NCBI GenBank assembly: GCA_964407285.1
Contig: CAYOVG010000052.1
Span: 1-25,171, forward strand
Origin: CAYOVG01 sp964407285
Lineage (GTDB): Bacteria; Desulfobacterota; Syntrophobacteria; Syntrophobacterales; Syntrophobacteraceae
Direction of reading: 5' to 3'
Length of the DNA: 25,171 nt
Every line of letters begins with the position of its first letter. Positions within the stretch are counted from its first letter, which is position 1. Shown here piece after piece: positions 14,874 to 22,510 of this stretch. The notes under the pieces were generated by a model, which ran no database searches, had not been told where the DNA came from, and was given only the letters and a program-made list of their open reading frames with translations. Made by a program: the position numbers and the translations under genes.

Positions 14874-16883
14874 CTATGCAATCGGCTTGCCGATCACGAC
14901 CGAAATTCGGGGGCGGCGGGATGGGGAATGAGTGTTGCCCGCGGTCTTCGCCTGTGTGCCTCTCTCCTGAACGGGGCCGTGGGAATCGCCCCGGGAGCGC
15001 GTGATCGAGATGGGAACGACCGGAGCCTTCGCCGCTTCGATAATCTTCGTCAAAGGCAGGTGAAGGGCTGGCCTGTTCGGCTTTGGCCGGTCCGGAATTG
15101 ATCGCCCCGGACCCTTCCGGCCGACGGGCATGCGATCTTCCATTTCACTCTCGATGATGCAGACCGCGCCCCCCCTCTTCAGTTCTTCGATTATCCCGAC
15201 CGATTTGTCCGCCTGCAACCGACCACCCGGTCTCCTTTCCCGTTCGTCCGTTTCCTCCACTTCATCCAGGGCGACAGCTCCCGTCCCTCGAAGCACAAAA
15301 CCGAAGGGAGCATTCCGGAGATACCCGGCGGAGGCCGCAAAGCGCACGGGCCGTTTGCATAAGTTTGCAACGATCAGCCATCCGGCGGGGAAAACTTCCG
15401 AAACCCCGCGGCCCCCTCCATCCGGCCGGTCTTCCCGGTTGCCCTCCCGGTCCGCCGCGGGAAAATCCCCCCCGAACACCAGGAGCACCGGCCCTTCGCC
15501 CGGAATGTTCTCCCGGCCGCGAACCTCGACCCTCCATGCGAAAGTGACTGCAAGCCAGGAAACGAATGCGGCTGCGAACTCGGGTACCGCCGCCGTCATG
15601 CAGAGGACGGCCAGGAGGTTCAGAATCGCGAGCATCGAAAAGATTTCGAGGACGGTGTGCCCGCGGTCGAGGAGGGCCATCAGGAACACGGCGGAAACCA
15701 CCATGAAAAGAGCGTTGATGATATTGTTGCCCGCGATGATCCGGGACCTTTCACCGGCGGCCGTGCGCTGCTGCATAATGGTGTAGAGCGGGACGATGAA
15801 AAGTCCGCTGAAGATCGAGAAAAGGAGAAAGTCCAGGACGATGCGCCACCCCTGGAGCGTGGAAAGCAGCATGGGAATGGTGATGTAACCCGCCGCCGCG
15901 CCCGCGCCCGCCGCGGCGACGTCGGCCGCGAAATGGGGCTGACCCACCAGAAATATATCGAGGATGAACAGGGACATTCCGAGGGAGCCCACCGGCACGA
16001 GTCCCAGTTCCAGCTTCCTGGAACTCAATCGGTCGTACAGAATCGACCCAGCGCCGACGCCGATGGAGAAGATGGCCAGGAAAAGGGTCACCACGAGTTC
16101 CTCCGCATGGAGGAATTCCTTGCAGTAGGGCGGGAGGAGCGAGAGAACGGCCGCACCCAGAAACCAGAACCAGGAGATGCCGAGAATCGACCAGAAGACG
16201 GTCCTGCCCGCCGCGGTCAGTTTCATGATTTGGAAGGTGGGGGTGACGGGGTTGAAGTGCACTTTGAGCCCCGGTTCCACCGGATCGAGACGGTTCACCA
16301 TGACGGCGGTCAGGCAGCCGAAGCCCGCCAGGGCGATCACGGCGATGCCCACCATGTACGGGCCGTGATTCGGCACCGCGATCAGGACGCCTCCCAGGAT
16401 CGTCCCCAGGAGTATCGCTAAGAAAGTCCCCATCTCCACGTACGCCGTGCCCGAAACCAGTTCATCCCGGTGGAGGATCTGCGGCAGGATGCTGTATTTG
16501 ACCGGTCCGAAGAAAGTGGACTGCAGGCCCATGAAGAACAGGGTGATGAGGAGCACGTTGATGCTGTCCGCAATGAAGCCCCAGGCGCCCACAAGCATGA
16601 TGAGGACCTCCCAGACCTTCACCAGGACCACGATGCGGGATTTGGAATACCGGTCGGCCAGTTGTCCGGCGGTCGCCGAAAACAGAAAGAACGGCAGGAT
16701 GAAGATCCCGCCGCAGAGGGCGACCATCTGTTCCGGCGAGATGGACCCCAGCGACAGGCCCTTGAACGTGATGAGAATGACTATGGCGTTCTTGAAGACG
16801 TTGTCGTTGAAAGCGCCCAGGAACTGGGTCCAGAATATGGGCCAGTACCGCCGGTCCCGCAGTAGATTTGGATTTGCAGTCAT
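14874..16883 (-). CDS. MFS transporter (LplT-like) fused to a degenerate acyltransferase domain
   Basis: 669 residues, ATG at 16881-16883. Residues 1-435 form a 12-helix MFS domain starting FLGAFNDNVFKNAIVILITF (21-40), with the loop GQLADRYSKSRIV; this opening is typical of LplT and of the MFS half of Aas-like fusions, which flip lysophospholipids inward for re-acylation. From VRGRENIPGEGPVLLV (454-469) a PlsC-type acyltransferase domain follows. Where HxxxxD is expected the chain reads VFGGDFPAADRE, and where FPEG(T) is expected it reads CIIESEMEDR. Later blocks (RFAASAGYLRNAPFGFVLRGTGAV, APVVPISI, ISVVIGKP) keep the family layout. Several Arg/Gly/Asp/Pro-rich stretches (about 475-495, 542-557, 583-608, 630-657) look inserted. 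Other frames do not supply the lost motifs, so a simple frameshift is unlikely. The transporter may work while the enzyme half is probably inactive. Confidence 0.85.
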   Translation of the reverse strand: MTANPNLLRDRRYWPIFWTQFLGAFNDNVFKNAIVILITFKGLSLGSISPEQMVALCGGIFILPFFLFSATAGQLADRYSKSRIVVLVKVWEVLIMLVGAWGFIADSINVLLITLFFMGLQSTFFGPVKYSILPQILHRDELVSGTAYVEMGTFLAILLGTILGGVLIAVPNHGPYMVGIAVIALAGFGCLTAVMVNRLDPVEPGLKVHFNPVTPTFQIMKLTAAGRTVFWSILGISWFWFLGAAVLSLLPPYCKEFLHAEELVVTLFLAIFSIGVGAGSILYDRLSSRKLELGLVPVGSLGMSLFILDIFLVGQPHFAADVAAAGAGAAAGYITIPMLLSTLQGWRIVLDFLLFSIFSGLFIVPLYTIMQQRTAAGERSRIIAGNNIINALFMVVSAVFLMALLDRGHTVLEIFSMLAILNLLAVLCMTAAVPEFAAAFVSWLAVTFAWRVEVRGRENIPGEGPVLLVFGGDFPAADREGNREDRPDGGGRGVSEVFPAGWLIVANLCKRPVRFAASAGYLRNAPFGFVLRGTGAVALDEVEETDERERRPGGRLQADKSVGIIEELKRGGAVCIIESEMEDRMPVGRKGPGRSIPDRPKPNRPALHLPLTKIIEAAKAPVVPISITRSRGDSHGPVQERGTQAKTAGNTHSPSRRPRISVVIGKPIA

Positions 16884-17014
16884 CTATGAGTCCGTTGTGA
16901 GTCTTTCATGAATCCGTCATGAAGCCGTTCCCATGCCCCGCGAAGGGCGCGGAGCGCTCTTACTCCCGCCGATGAGATACGGGCCTCGCCCGGTCGTCCG
17001 GAAAACCGTCGAAA

Positions 17015-17545
17015 TCACTTGTGTGGCTCCTCCTTCGGGTGGCTCAGGTGGATTGCCGCTCCGAGCAGCGCGATGCCGACGGCCAGGTAGAGCAACTCGA
17101 GGGGATTGTCGAACCGTATTTCCACCACCGCCCTGAAGAACTCCACCATCAGGATGAGCAGGATGAGCCTTGCGAGCCGCTGCTTCAGATCGTCCAGGCT
17201 CTTTATCTGGAGGACGTTCCGGGAAAACCTGGAAGTGACGGCCGGATCGAGCTTGTTGATGAAAAGCTCGTACAGCCCCAGCCCCAGGACGAGCACGATG
17301 ATGGCGATCAGGTAACCGTCGATTCCCTTCACGAGGTAGGCGATGATCTCCTTGCGCAGGATGAGCCGCGCCGCGTCGTCGGGCGCGGCGGCGAAGAGCG
17401 CCAACCGTTTCACCATGGAAAACGTATCCATGCTTGCCACGTAAAACATCCCGACCGACATAATGGTGCAGGACACGATCGTCACCAGGACCAGGAACCG
17501 GCTTTTCCAGAGTAAGCCCTCAAAGATTTCCTCGATTTTGCTCAT
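17015..17545 (-). CDS. YqhA/UPF0114 family inner-membrane protein
   Basis: 176 residues from the ATG at 17543-17545 (MSKIEEIFEGLLWKSRFLVL). The frame stays open to 17899, but the upstream part is Arg/Gly-rich and overlaps the end of the ABC ATPase gene antisense-like, so I use the shorter start. Four hydrophobic segments (about 15-35, 76-95, 124-142, 149-168) with a cytoplasmic loop containing LYELFINKLDP (91-101) and SLDDLKQRLARLILLILMVE (116-135), both hallmarks of the family. Biochemical role is unknown in the family. It lies 131 nt before the MFS fusion and about 100 nt after the ABC ATPase, on the same strand; cotranscription is possible, but no functional link is evident. Confidence 0.88.
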   Translation of the reverse strand: MSKIEEIFEGLLWKSRFLVLVTIVSCTIMSVGMFYVASMDTFSMVKRLALFAAAPDDAARLILRKEIIAYLVKGIDGYLIAIIVLVLGLGLYELFINKLDPAVTSRFSRNVLQIKSLDDLKQRLARLILLILMVEFFRAVVEIRFDNPLELLYLAVGIALLGAAIHLSHPKEEPHK

Positions 17546-17649
17546 AAGGTGAGATTGCTCCCGGGATTGTCTCGGCATTTCCTGGCGGCAGTCGGATATC
17601 TGGCATCGGCAGTTGGTCCGACCCCTGGTCCAACCCGGAGCCGCGCCCG

Positions 17650-18999
17650 CTACATATGCCCCGCCGCTCCGTTTTGCCTCATGCCGGGGCCGGTTGCGGC
17701 GCCGGCCGCGCCGGGCTCGAGATAGATGAGTTCCGAATTGTCCTCGTACGACAGGATCTCCGCGTAACGGCCCCAATCGACCGCCGTATCCAACTGGCGG
17801 TTCGCCTCCTCGGGAGGAAATTCCAGTTCCAGGGCCGTCTGGACGACTTCCCATTCGAGCCGGTGGTTGTCGGTGGCGCTCAGCATCGCGAGCAGCCACC
17901 GGAAGATCGGGAGCCTCCGTATGCGCGTTGCGAACATCTCTTTGCGAGCCAGGATGCTCGCTTCCGCGAAGGTTTCCCCGAGAGAGGTCAGCGTAATGTC
18001 GCCCTGGGTGATGGTTGCAAACCCCAGCAACTCGGACGCTTCGCTGATTCTCAGCAGGTCGTCCGAATTGATGTTGAGTTCCGCCGCGAGTTTGTAGAGG
18101 TCGGCCCGGTCGTTGGACATCTGGTCCAGGTGTTCGAGGAGGCCCGCGAGTTCGTTGATGGTGACGTGCGGGAGGGCGCGGGTGCGGCCGGGTTCGCCGG
18201 GCGCGGTGCCGAGTTCGACATGTTCCGGCTGAGTCTGTCCTGCCAGGATCGCGTACACGCGATCGACCACGTCCAGGAACCTGGCGTCCTTGCGGATGCG
18301 GGGATGTCCCAGGTAGATCTTCAAATCGTTCACGACGCGGCCGGGGTCCTTCTCCATGATCACGATCCGGTCGGCCATGTAGATGGCCTCCTCGATGCTG
18401 TGAGTGACCATCAGGAGCGCCCGGGTCGGGATGCTCCCGCTCGTCCAGAGTTCCAGCAGGTCTCCCCTGAGGGCCTCGGCGCTCAGAACGTCGAGGGCGG
18501 AAAAGGGTTCATCCAGGCAAAGCAGTTCGGGTTCGAGCGCCATGGCGCGGGCGAACCCCACCTTCTGCCGCATTCCGGCGGACAGCTCCCTCGGGTAGGC
18601 CGTCTCGAAACCGTCGAGGCCCACCCGGTCCAGCAGATCGAGCGCTCGAGCCGTGCGCATCTTGGAGGGGATCCCCCGAGCCTTGAGGGCCACTTCCACG
18701 TTTCCCAGCACGGTCAGCCACGGGAACAGGGCGAACGTCTGGAACACGATCGACGCATGGGGATTCACCCCTTCGAGGGACCTGCCCCTGTACAGGACTT
18801 TGCCTTCCGACGGTCGCTGCAGACCCGTGATGATGCGAAGGAGCGTGCTTTTCCCGCACCCGGAGGGGCCGAGCAGCGCGACGAACTCCCCCTCGTTCAC
18901 GTTGAGGGTTATGTCCTGGACGGCGGTGAAGCTCTTTTGCCCGGCGCCGTATGTCTGGCTGATGTGCTGTAGTCTCAGCAGAGGGCTGCTGTCTCCCAT
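17650..18999 (-). CDS. ABC transporter ATPase, nitrate/sulfonate/taurine type, with C-terminal AAA-associated domain
   Basis: 449 residues, ATG at 18997-18999, only 6 nt after the permease stop, with GGAG in the spacer region. The first ~250 residues are a standard ABC ATPase: Walker A GPSGCGKST (44-52), Q-loop FQTFALFPW (86-94), signature LSAGM (139-143, Ala for the usual Gly), Walker B LLCLDEPFSALD (159-170) and switch His200. The C-terminal ~190 residues (from about 265: LPHVTINELAGLLEHL) form an added domain that resembles the AAA-associated C-terminal domain found on this NitT/TauT-like subgroup. It contains the helical DLYKLAAELNINSDDLLRI and probably has a regulatory role. It supplies energy for uptake through the fused permease. 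The last residues are Gly/Ala-rich. Substrate unknown. Confidence 0.92.
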   Translation of the reverse strand: MGDSSPLLRLQHISQTYGAGQKSFTAVQDITLNVNEGEFVALLGPSGCGKSTLLRIITGLQRPSEGKVLYRGRSLEGVNPHASIVFQTFALFPWLTVLGNVEVALKARGIPSKMRTARALDLLDRVGLDGFETAYPRELSAGMRQKVGFARAMALEPELLCLDEPFSALDVLSAEALRGDLLELWTSGSIPTRALLMVTHSIEEAIYMADRIVIMEKDPGRVVNDLKIYLGHPRIRKDARFLDVVDRVYAILAGQTQPEHVELGTAPGEPGRTRALPHVTINELAGLLEHLDQMSNDRADLYKLAAELNINSDDLLRISEASELLGFATITQGDITLTSLGETFAEASILARKEMFATRIRRLPIFRWLLAMLSATDNHRLEWEVVQTALELEFPPEEANRQLDTAVDWGRYAEILSYEDNSELIYLEPGAAGAATGPGMRQNGAAGHM

Positions 19000-19005
19000 A
19001 TTCCA

Positions 19006-20730
19006 TTACTCCATGTGGTACTTTTCTTCCGCCATGCGGTACAACTTCCGCCAGAAGAAGCGGTTGATCAATATGACCGTCAGGATCAGGCTGAGCGTGG
19101 ATGCGAGCAGCAGCGGATAGTTGCCCGAAGCGGTGGCGTCGGCGATTACGGCCCCGACCCCCACGATAGCCACCGTCCGGCCGCCGAAGTGAACGTATTC
19201 GGCGACGATGCTCGCGTTCCATGCGCCGCAACTGGCGGCGATTCCACCGGTTATCATGAACGGGAAGAGTGCGGGCAGGATCAGTGTCTTCCAGCGCTCC
19301 CAGCGGCTCATGTGCAGCAGGATGGTCGTGTGCTTCAGGTCCTGGGGTATCGCCGCCGCGCCCGCGATAATGTTGAAGAGCAGGTACCACTGGGTCCCGA
19401 GGAGCATGAGCAGCACCGCGGCCAGGTTCAATCCGCCCGGAATGCGCAGAATGAACAGGAGCACGACCGGGAAGACCGCCGTGGCGGGGAGCGACGCCAC
19501 GATCTGCACGAGCGGCTGCAAAAAGGTCGCAAGCCGCGGGTTGGTCCCGATGGCCACGCCCACCGGCACGGTCCAGGTAAAGGCGATGAGCAGCGCGGCC
19601 GTGACGCGCAGCAGCGTTGCGAGCACGCCGAGGATGATGGAGTTCCACTGCGTCCAGTTCACCTGGAACAGCATGTGGCCCGTGTTGAACAGCCCGTAGG
19701 CGAGTCCCAGCGCCAGGACGGCGAGAATGAAGTATCCCGCCGGGGATGCGTGGCGCCGGTCTTCTTCGTACAGGGTGGGGGCGGGGATGGCCCGAATGAG
19801 CATCATTTCCAGGCGTTCGAAGACGGGACGCAGTATCCGCCGCCTGATCCATCCCAGGAAGCGCGAGGACTGGAGCACGTCGTAGAACCACGACGTCTGC
19901 GGCGTATCGCCTTCCACCATTTCGAGCTTGAACCGGTCGGACCACGCCAGCAACGGACGCCAGACGAGCTGGTCGAGCGTCACGATGATCATCATCAGGA
20001 CGCCGACGCCCCAGGCGATGGCCGTAAGATCTCCCTTGTTGGCGGCCTCGTGCAGGTAGGCCCCGATTCCCGGCAGCCGGAAATCGAGCTCGCCCACGGC
20101 GAATATTTCCGACGCCATGAGAAAGAACCACCCCCCCGACCAGCTCATCATGCTGTTCCACACGAGGCTGATCGCGGCGAAGGGGAGTTGCAGCGTGTTG
20201 AAACGAAGGACGGCGTTGAAACCGAACACGGTGCCCGCCTCGTGCAGTTCCTTCGGGATGCTGATGAGCGACTGGTACCAGGCCAGGGTCATGTTCCACG
20301 CCTGGCTGGTGAAGATGAGCACGATCGCGGCGAGTTCGACGGCGATCGTCTGGGGCAGCAGGGCGCTGAGGCTAAGGAGAACGACGGGCAGAAACGACAG
20401 TATGGGAATGCTCTGGAGCACGTCGAGGATGGGCAGCATGAACCGCTCGGACAGCTTGCTGGACGCCGTCAGGGAACCGTATGTCAGGGAGAAGACGAGC
20501 GATACGACGTAAGCGACGGCCATGCGCCCTACCGAGAGGCACGCATACCAGGGCAGGGCGGATGGGGAAAGGGAAATCTCGGGTCCGGTGATGACCGCCG
20601 ACGCGCCGCGCGCCCAGTAGACTCCCAGGTAGAGCAGGGCCGCAAGGCCGAAGAGGACAACCGCATCCCCCCAGGCAAACATTTCGCTGGTCCGGCGCTG
20701 GAGTTTGAATAGGCGATAGGATTGCAGCAT
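19006..20730 (-). CDS. ABC transporter permease, fused tandem type (two BPD domains)
   Basis: 574 residues, ATG at 20728-20730, a GGAG ribosome site about 11 nt upstream. Two binding-protein-dependent permease domains are joined in one chain. The first carries its EAA-type coupling loop at about 159-186 (PKELHEAGTVFGFNAVLRF), the second at about 462-490 (PQDLKHTTILLHMSRWERW), with a long cytoplasmic link at 260-330. A single gene therefore supplies both halves of the membrane channel. It is paired with the NitT/TauT-type ATPase just downstream. No periplasmic binding protein gene lies on either side, so either one is encoded elsewhere or the system is unusual. Nitrate, sulfonate, bicarbonate-like or other small anions are the range for the family; none can be chosen here. 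Confidence 0.92.
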   Translation of the reverse strand: MLQSYRLFKLQRRTSEMFAWGDAVVLFGLAALLYLGVYWARGASAVITGPEISLSPSALPWYACLSVGRMAVAYVVSLVFSLTYGSLTASSKLSERFMLPILDVLQSIPILSFLPVVLLSLSALLPQTIAVELAAIVLIFTSQAWNMTLAWYQSLISIPKELHEAGTVFGFNAVLRFNTLQLPFAAISLVWNSMMSWSGGWFFLMASEIFAVGELDFRLPGIGAYLHEAANKGDLTAIAWGVGVLMMIIVTLDQLVWRPLLAWSDRFKLEMVEGDTPQTSWFYDVLQSSRFLGWIRRRILRPVFERLEMMLIRAIPAPTLYEEDRRHASPAGYFILAVLALGLAYGLFNTGHMLFQVNWTQWNSIILGVLATLLRVTAALLIAFTWTVPVGVAIGTNPRLATFLQPLVQIVASLPATAVFPVVLLFILRIPGGLNLAAVLLMLLGTQWYLLFNIIAGAAAIPQDLKHTTILLHMSRWERWKTLILPALFPFMITGGIAASCGAWNASIVAEYVHFGGRTVAIVGVGAVIADATASGNYPLLLASTLSLILTVILINRFFWRKLYRMAEEKYHME

Positions 20731-21098
20731 ACGTAGTCCGCTCCATACAGTTCAGACCTGGTAAGGGATATTGGAAATGGTCCCGCCAATCGTCATCGTG
20801 GACCCCAAACCCGGATAATAACGGGAAAGCGCCGTCTTGTACAGCAGCTTATCCATGCCGTTCCCATATCATTGTGGTTTTCAGTTCCCAATTCCCGTTC
20901 CTTGCCCCCCTCGCTGCACGGCGCTCTCCTTCGTTGCAAGCGGGGCCGTGCGCCCGACCGGGAGAGGCTCCACCGCGCCGCCCGGCGGTTTTTCCGGTCC
21001 CGTGTTCCCTGGCGGCGTTCCCGAGCGCAGTCTCCGAACGGCGCAACTTGCCCGGCTGAACGCTGCCGGAGCCGCAACCGGCCCTCCTCGTACGATGC

Positions 21099-21128
21099 TT
21101 GACACTCGATCTTGAAGTACGCTAAGGT
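21099..21128 (+). promoter_or_regulatory. Putative promoter of the WYL regulator
   Basis: Perfect -35 TTGACA (21099-21104), 18-nt spacer, weak -10 TAAGGT (21123-21128), just before GTATTCGCGTATC, a short interrupted dyad (GTAT...ATAC-like). If used, the leader to the WYL start would be about 240 nt. Confidence 0.4.
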
Positions 21129-21240
21129 ATTCGCGTATCATATCAACACTACAACAGGCATAGCGGTTCCATATGATTTTGTCGTTGATTCGGGCGATTC
21201 GAGACGGTATCCGGGCCTCTTTGTACAAGCCTCCGAGGAT

Positions 21241-21298
21241 GGAGTACCGCGCGGTTCCGCGCGGGAGTCCGCGTAAGAACTCCGCGCAAAAACTCCGG
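21241..21298. promoter_or_regulatory. GC palindromes and GGAGT/ACTCC repeats in the WYL leader
   Basis: The palindrome CCGCGCGG occurs twice, 10 bp apart (21247-21254 and 21257-21264). GGAGT occurs twice (21241-21245, 21264-21268), followed by its complement ACTCC twice (21279-21283, 21291-21295). GCGCGGGAGT (21259-21268) can pair with ACTCCGCGC (21279-21287) apart from one bulged G. It could be an operator for autoregulation or an RNA hairpin in the leader; function is inferred. Confidence 0.4.
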
Positions 21299-21375
21299 TG
21301 GAGGCGTTGTGATGCGTCATGAGACGCCGCCGGACCGGCGCGAGGGTGCGTCCTTTTGGAGGAGGTGACGGCGAA

Positions 21376-22356
21376 ATGGCGGCCATGATCGTATTCCCGC
21401 AGTATGAGCGATTCGTCTGGTTCCACAGGCGGCTGAAGGAGCGACGCTTTCCCAACGCGAACCATCTCAAGATGCAGTTCGAGATTTCCACAAGGACCGC
21501 AAGCCGGGATATATTCCGCCTGCGCTACGAATGCGGGGCCCCCATCGAGTACGACTATTCCAAAAAGGGCTACTACTACACCGACGAGTCGTACGAACTC
21601 CCCCAGTTCCCCGCTACACAGGAGGAGATCCTGGCGCTCTTGATCGCTCGGCGGTTGCTCTCCGTTGCATCCGGAGGGTTCCTCGGGGAGGCGATTCGCA
21701 GCTTCAGCGAGAGCATCCGGGACGCGGCCGCCGCCTTCGGACTGGACGAAGCGAGGCTGGAAGAAGCTTTCTCGGCTTCATGGCACGGGTACAGCCCGGC
21801 GTCGGACGCTGTTTTCAGGCCCATGGTCCATGCGCTGATCGAGCGCCGCCCGGTCGAAATCGAATACTATTCCCCCGGACTGGGAGCAAACACCCGGCGC
21901 ATCGTCGAACCCCACCATCTTCAGTACTACATGGCCTCGTGGGTCCTCGTCGCCTACTGCCGGCTGCGTGAGGGCTGGCGCAAGTTCTACCTCTCCCGAA
22001 TCGAAAGAATGAATACCCTGCCCGAAACCTTCGATCCCAGGCCGCGCGAACACTGGGAGCCCCAGTTGGAAGGCGCTTTCGGGATCTTTCGGGGCCCGGA
22101 ACCCGTTCCAGTCGTCTTGCGCTTCAATGCGTTTCGCGCTCGCTGGATTCGCGAGCAGGTCTGGCACCCGGCCCAGGAAGTGCGGCCGACTCCGGACGGC
22201 GGCGTCGATCTGTGCTTTCCGGTGTCCGACTTCCGGGAGGTGAAGATGATGATTCTGCAGTTCGGGGCCGACGTGCGGGTGATCGAACCCGAGGTGCTGC
22301 GGGATGTAATCCGAAAGGAAATCGCCGAAATGGCGGAAGTGTACCGTTGCGTTTAG
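21376..22356 (+). CDS. WYL-domain transcriptional regulator of the CRISPR-Cas locus
   Basis: 326 residues from the ATG at 21376, chosen because the very strong site GGAGGAGGTGA (21358-21368) precedes it by 7 nt; the frame is open to 21319 but without support. The N-terminus has a DeoR/HTH_11-like winged helix (about 10-70: FPNANHLKMQFEISTRTASR), with the wing-like IEYDYSKKGYYYTD. The WYL domain spans about 145-215, with the core WVLVAYCRLREGWRKFYLSR (189-208), so the name-giving triad reads WVL. A C-terminal WCX-like domain closes the protein. WYL domains sense nucleic acid or nucleotide ligands and often control phage defence genes. It is encoded directly before cas3 on the same strand, as I recall for Geobacter type I-U/I-G loci, so it probably controls cas expression, as repressor or activator. 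Confidence 0.88.
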   Translation: MAAMIVFPQYERFVWFHRRLKERRFPNANHLKMQFEISTRTASRDIFRLRYECGAPIEYDYSKKGYYYTDESYELPQFPATQEEILALLIARRLLSVASGGFLGEAIRSFSESIRDAAAAFGLDEARLEEAFSASWHGYSPASDAVFRPMVHALIERRPVEIEYYSPGLGANTRRIVEPHHLQYYMASWVLVAYCRLREGWRKFYLSRIERMNTLPETFDPRPREHWEPQLEGAFGIFRGPEPVPVVLRFNAFRARWIREQVWHPAQEVRPTPDGGVDLCFPVSDFREVKMMILQFGADVRVIEPEVLRDVIRKEIAEMAEVYRCV

Positions 22357-22367
22357 CCCGCGCCCCC

Positions 22368-22398
22368 GTCCGGACTTTTTCTCATTTTTTTTCCGGAC
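22368..22398. promoter_or_regulatory. Paired CCGGAC sites, candidate operator upstream of cas3
   Basis: The palindrome GTCCGGAC (22368-22375) and a near copy TTCCGGAC (22391-22398) are 23 bp apart centre to centre, about two helical turns, and are separated by a T-rich tract. They can also pair as a stem with a T-rich loop. They start 12 bp after the WYL stop codon and lie 31-61 bp upstream of the possible -10 at 22429. This layout suits a dimeric DNA-binding protein; the WYL regulator is the natural candidate. Confidence 0.4.
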
Positions 22399-22425
22399 AT
22401 GGGACATCGGATGGCGTACTTCGTG

Positions 22426-22434
22426 TGCTATAGG
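22426..22434 (+). promoter_or_regulatory. Possible extended -10 of the cas operon promoter
   Basis: TGCTATAGG fits an extended -10 (TG-n-TATAGG). No -35 is recognisable at the usual distance, which would fit an activator-dependent promoter. It precedes the cas3 ATG by about 77 nt. Confidence 0.3.
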
Positions 22435-22510
22435 GGGGGATACCCGGATACTTGGATGCAGAGAATTCCATTAACCTGATCGGCGCGATTATTGATGAGG
22501 GGTTATTCTG

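Larger units (their letters stand above)
20731..21375. other. 645-nt divergent region without a convincing gene
   Basis: It separates the leftward ABC operon from the rightward WYL gene. Short open frames here are Arg/Pro-rich and mutually overlapping, with no ribosome site, so I reject them. The left part (20860-21080) is GC-rich. Near the right end are a promoter-like sequence (21099-21128) and GC palindromes (21241-21298), listed separately. No tRNA, CRISPR repeat or IS end was seen. Confidence 0.6.

Noticed and set aside
15384..15480. Frameshift in the acyltransferase half of the MFS fusion
   Set aside because: Neither alternative frame restores HxxxxD or neighbouring blocks, and the frame used continues into recognisable later blocks.
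18509..20730. Long open frames overlapping the ABC permease and ATPase (596 residues on the minus strand, 565 on the plus strand)
   Set aside because: Arg/His/Pro/Gly-rich shadow translations typical of high-GC DNA; the permease and ATPase frames carry clear family motifs.
20731..21375. Small genes in the 645-nt divergent gap
   Set aside because: Competing overlapping frames on both strands, Arg/Pro-rich, no ribosome sites.
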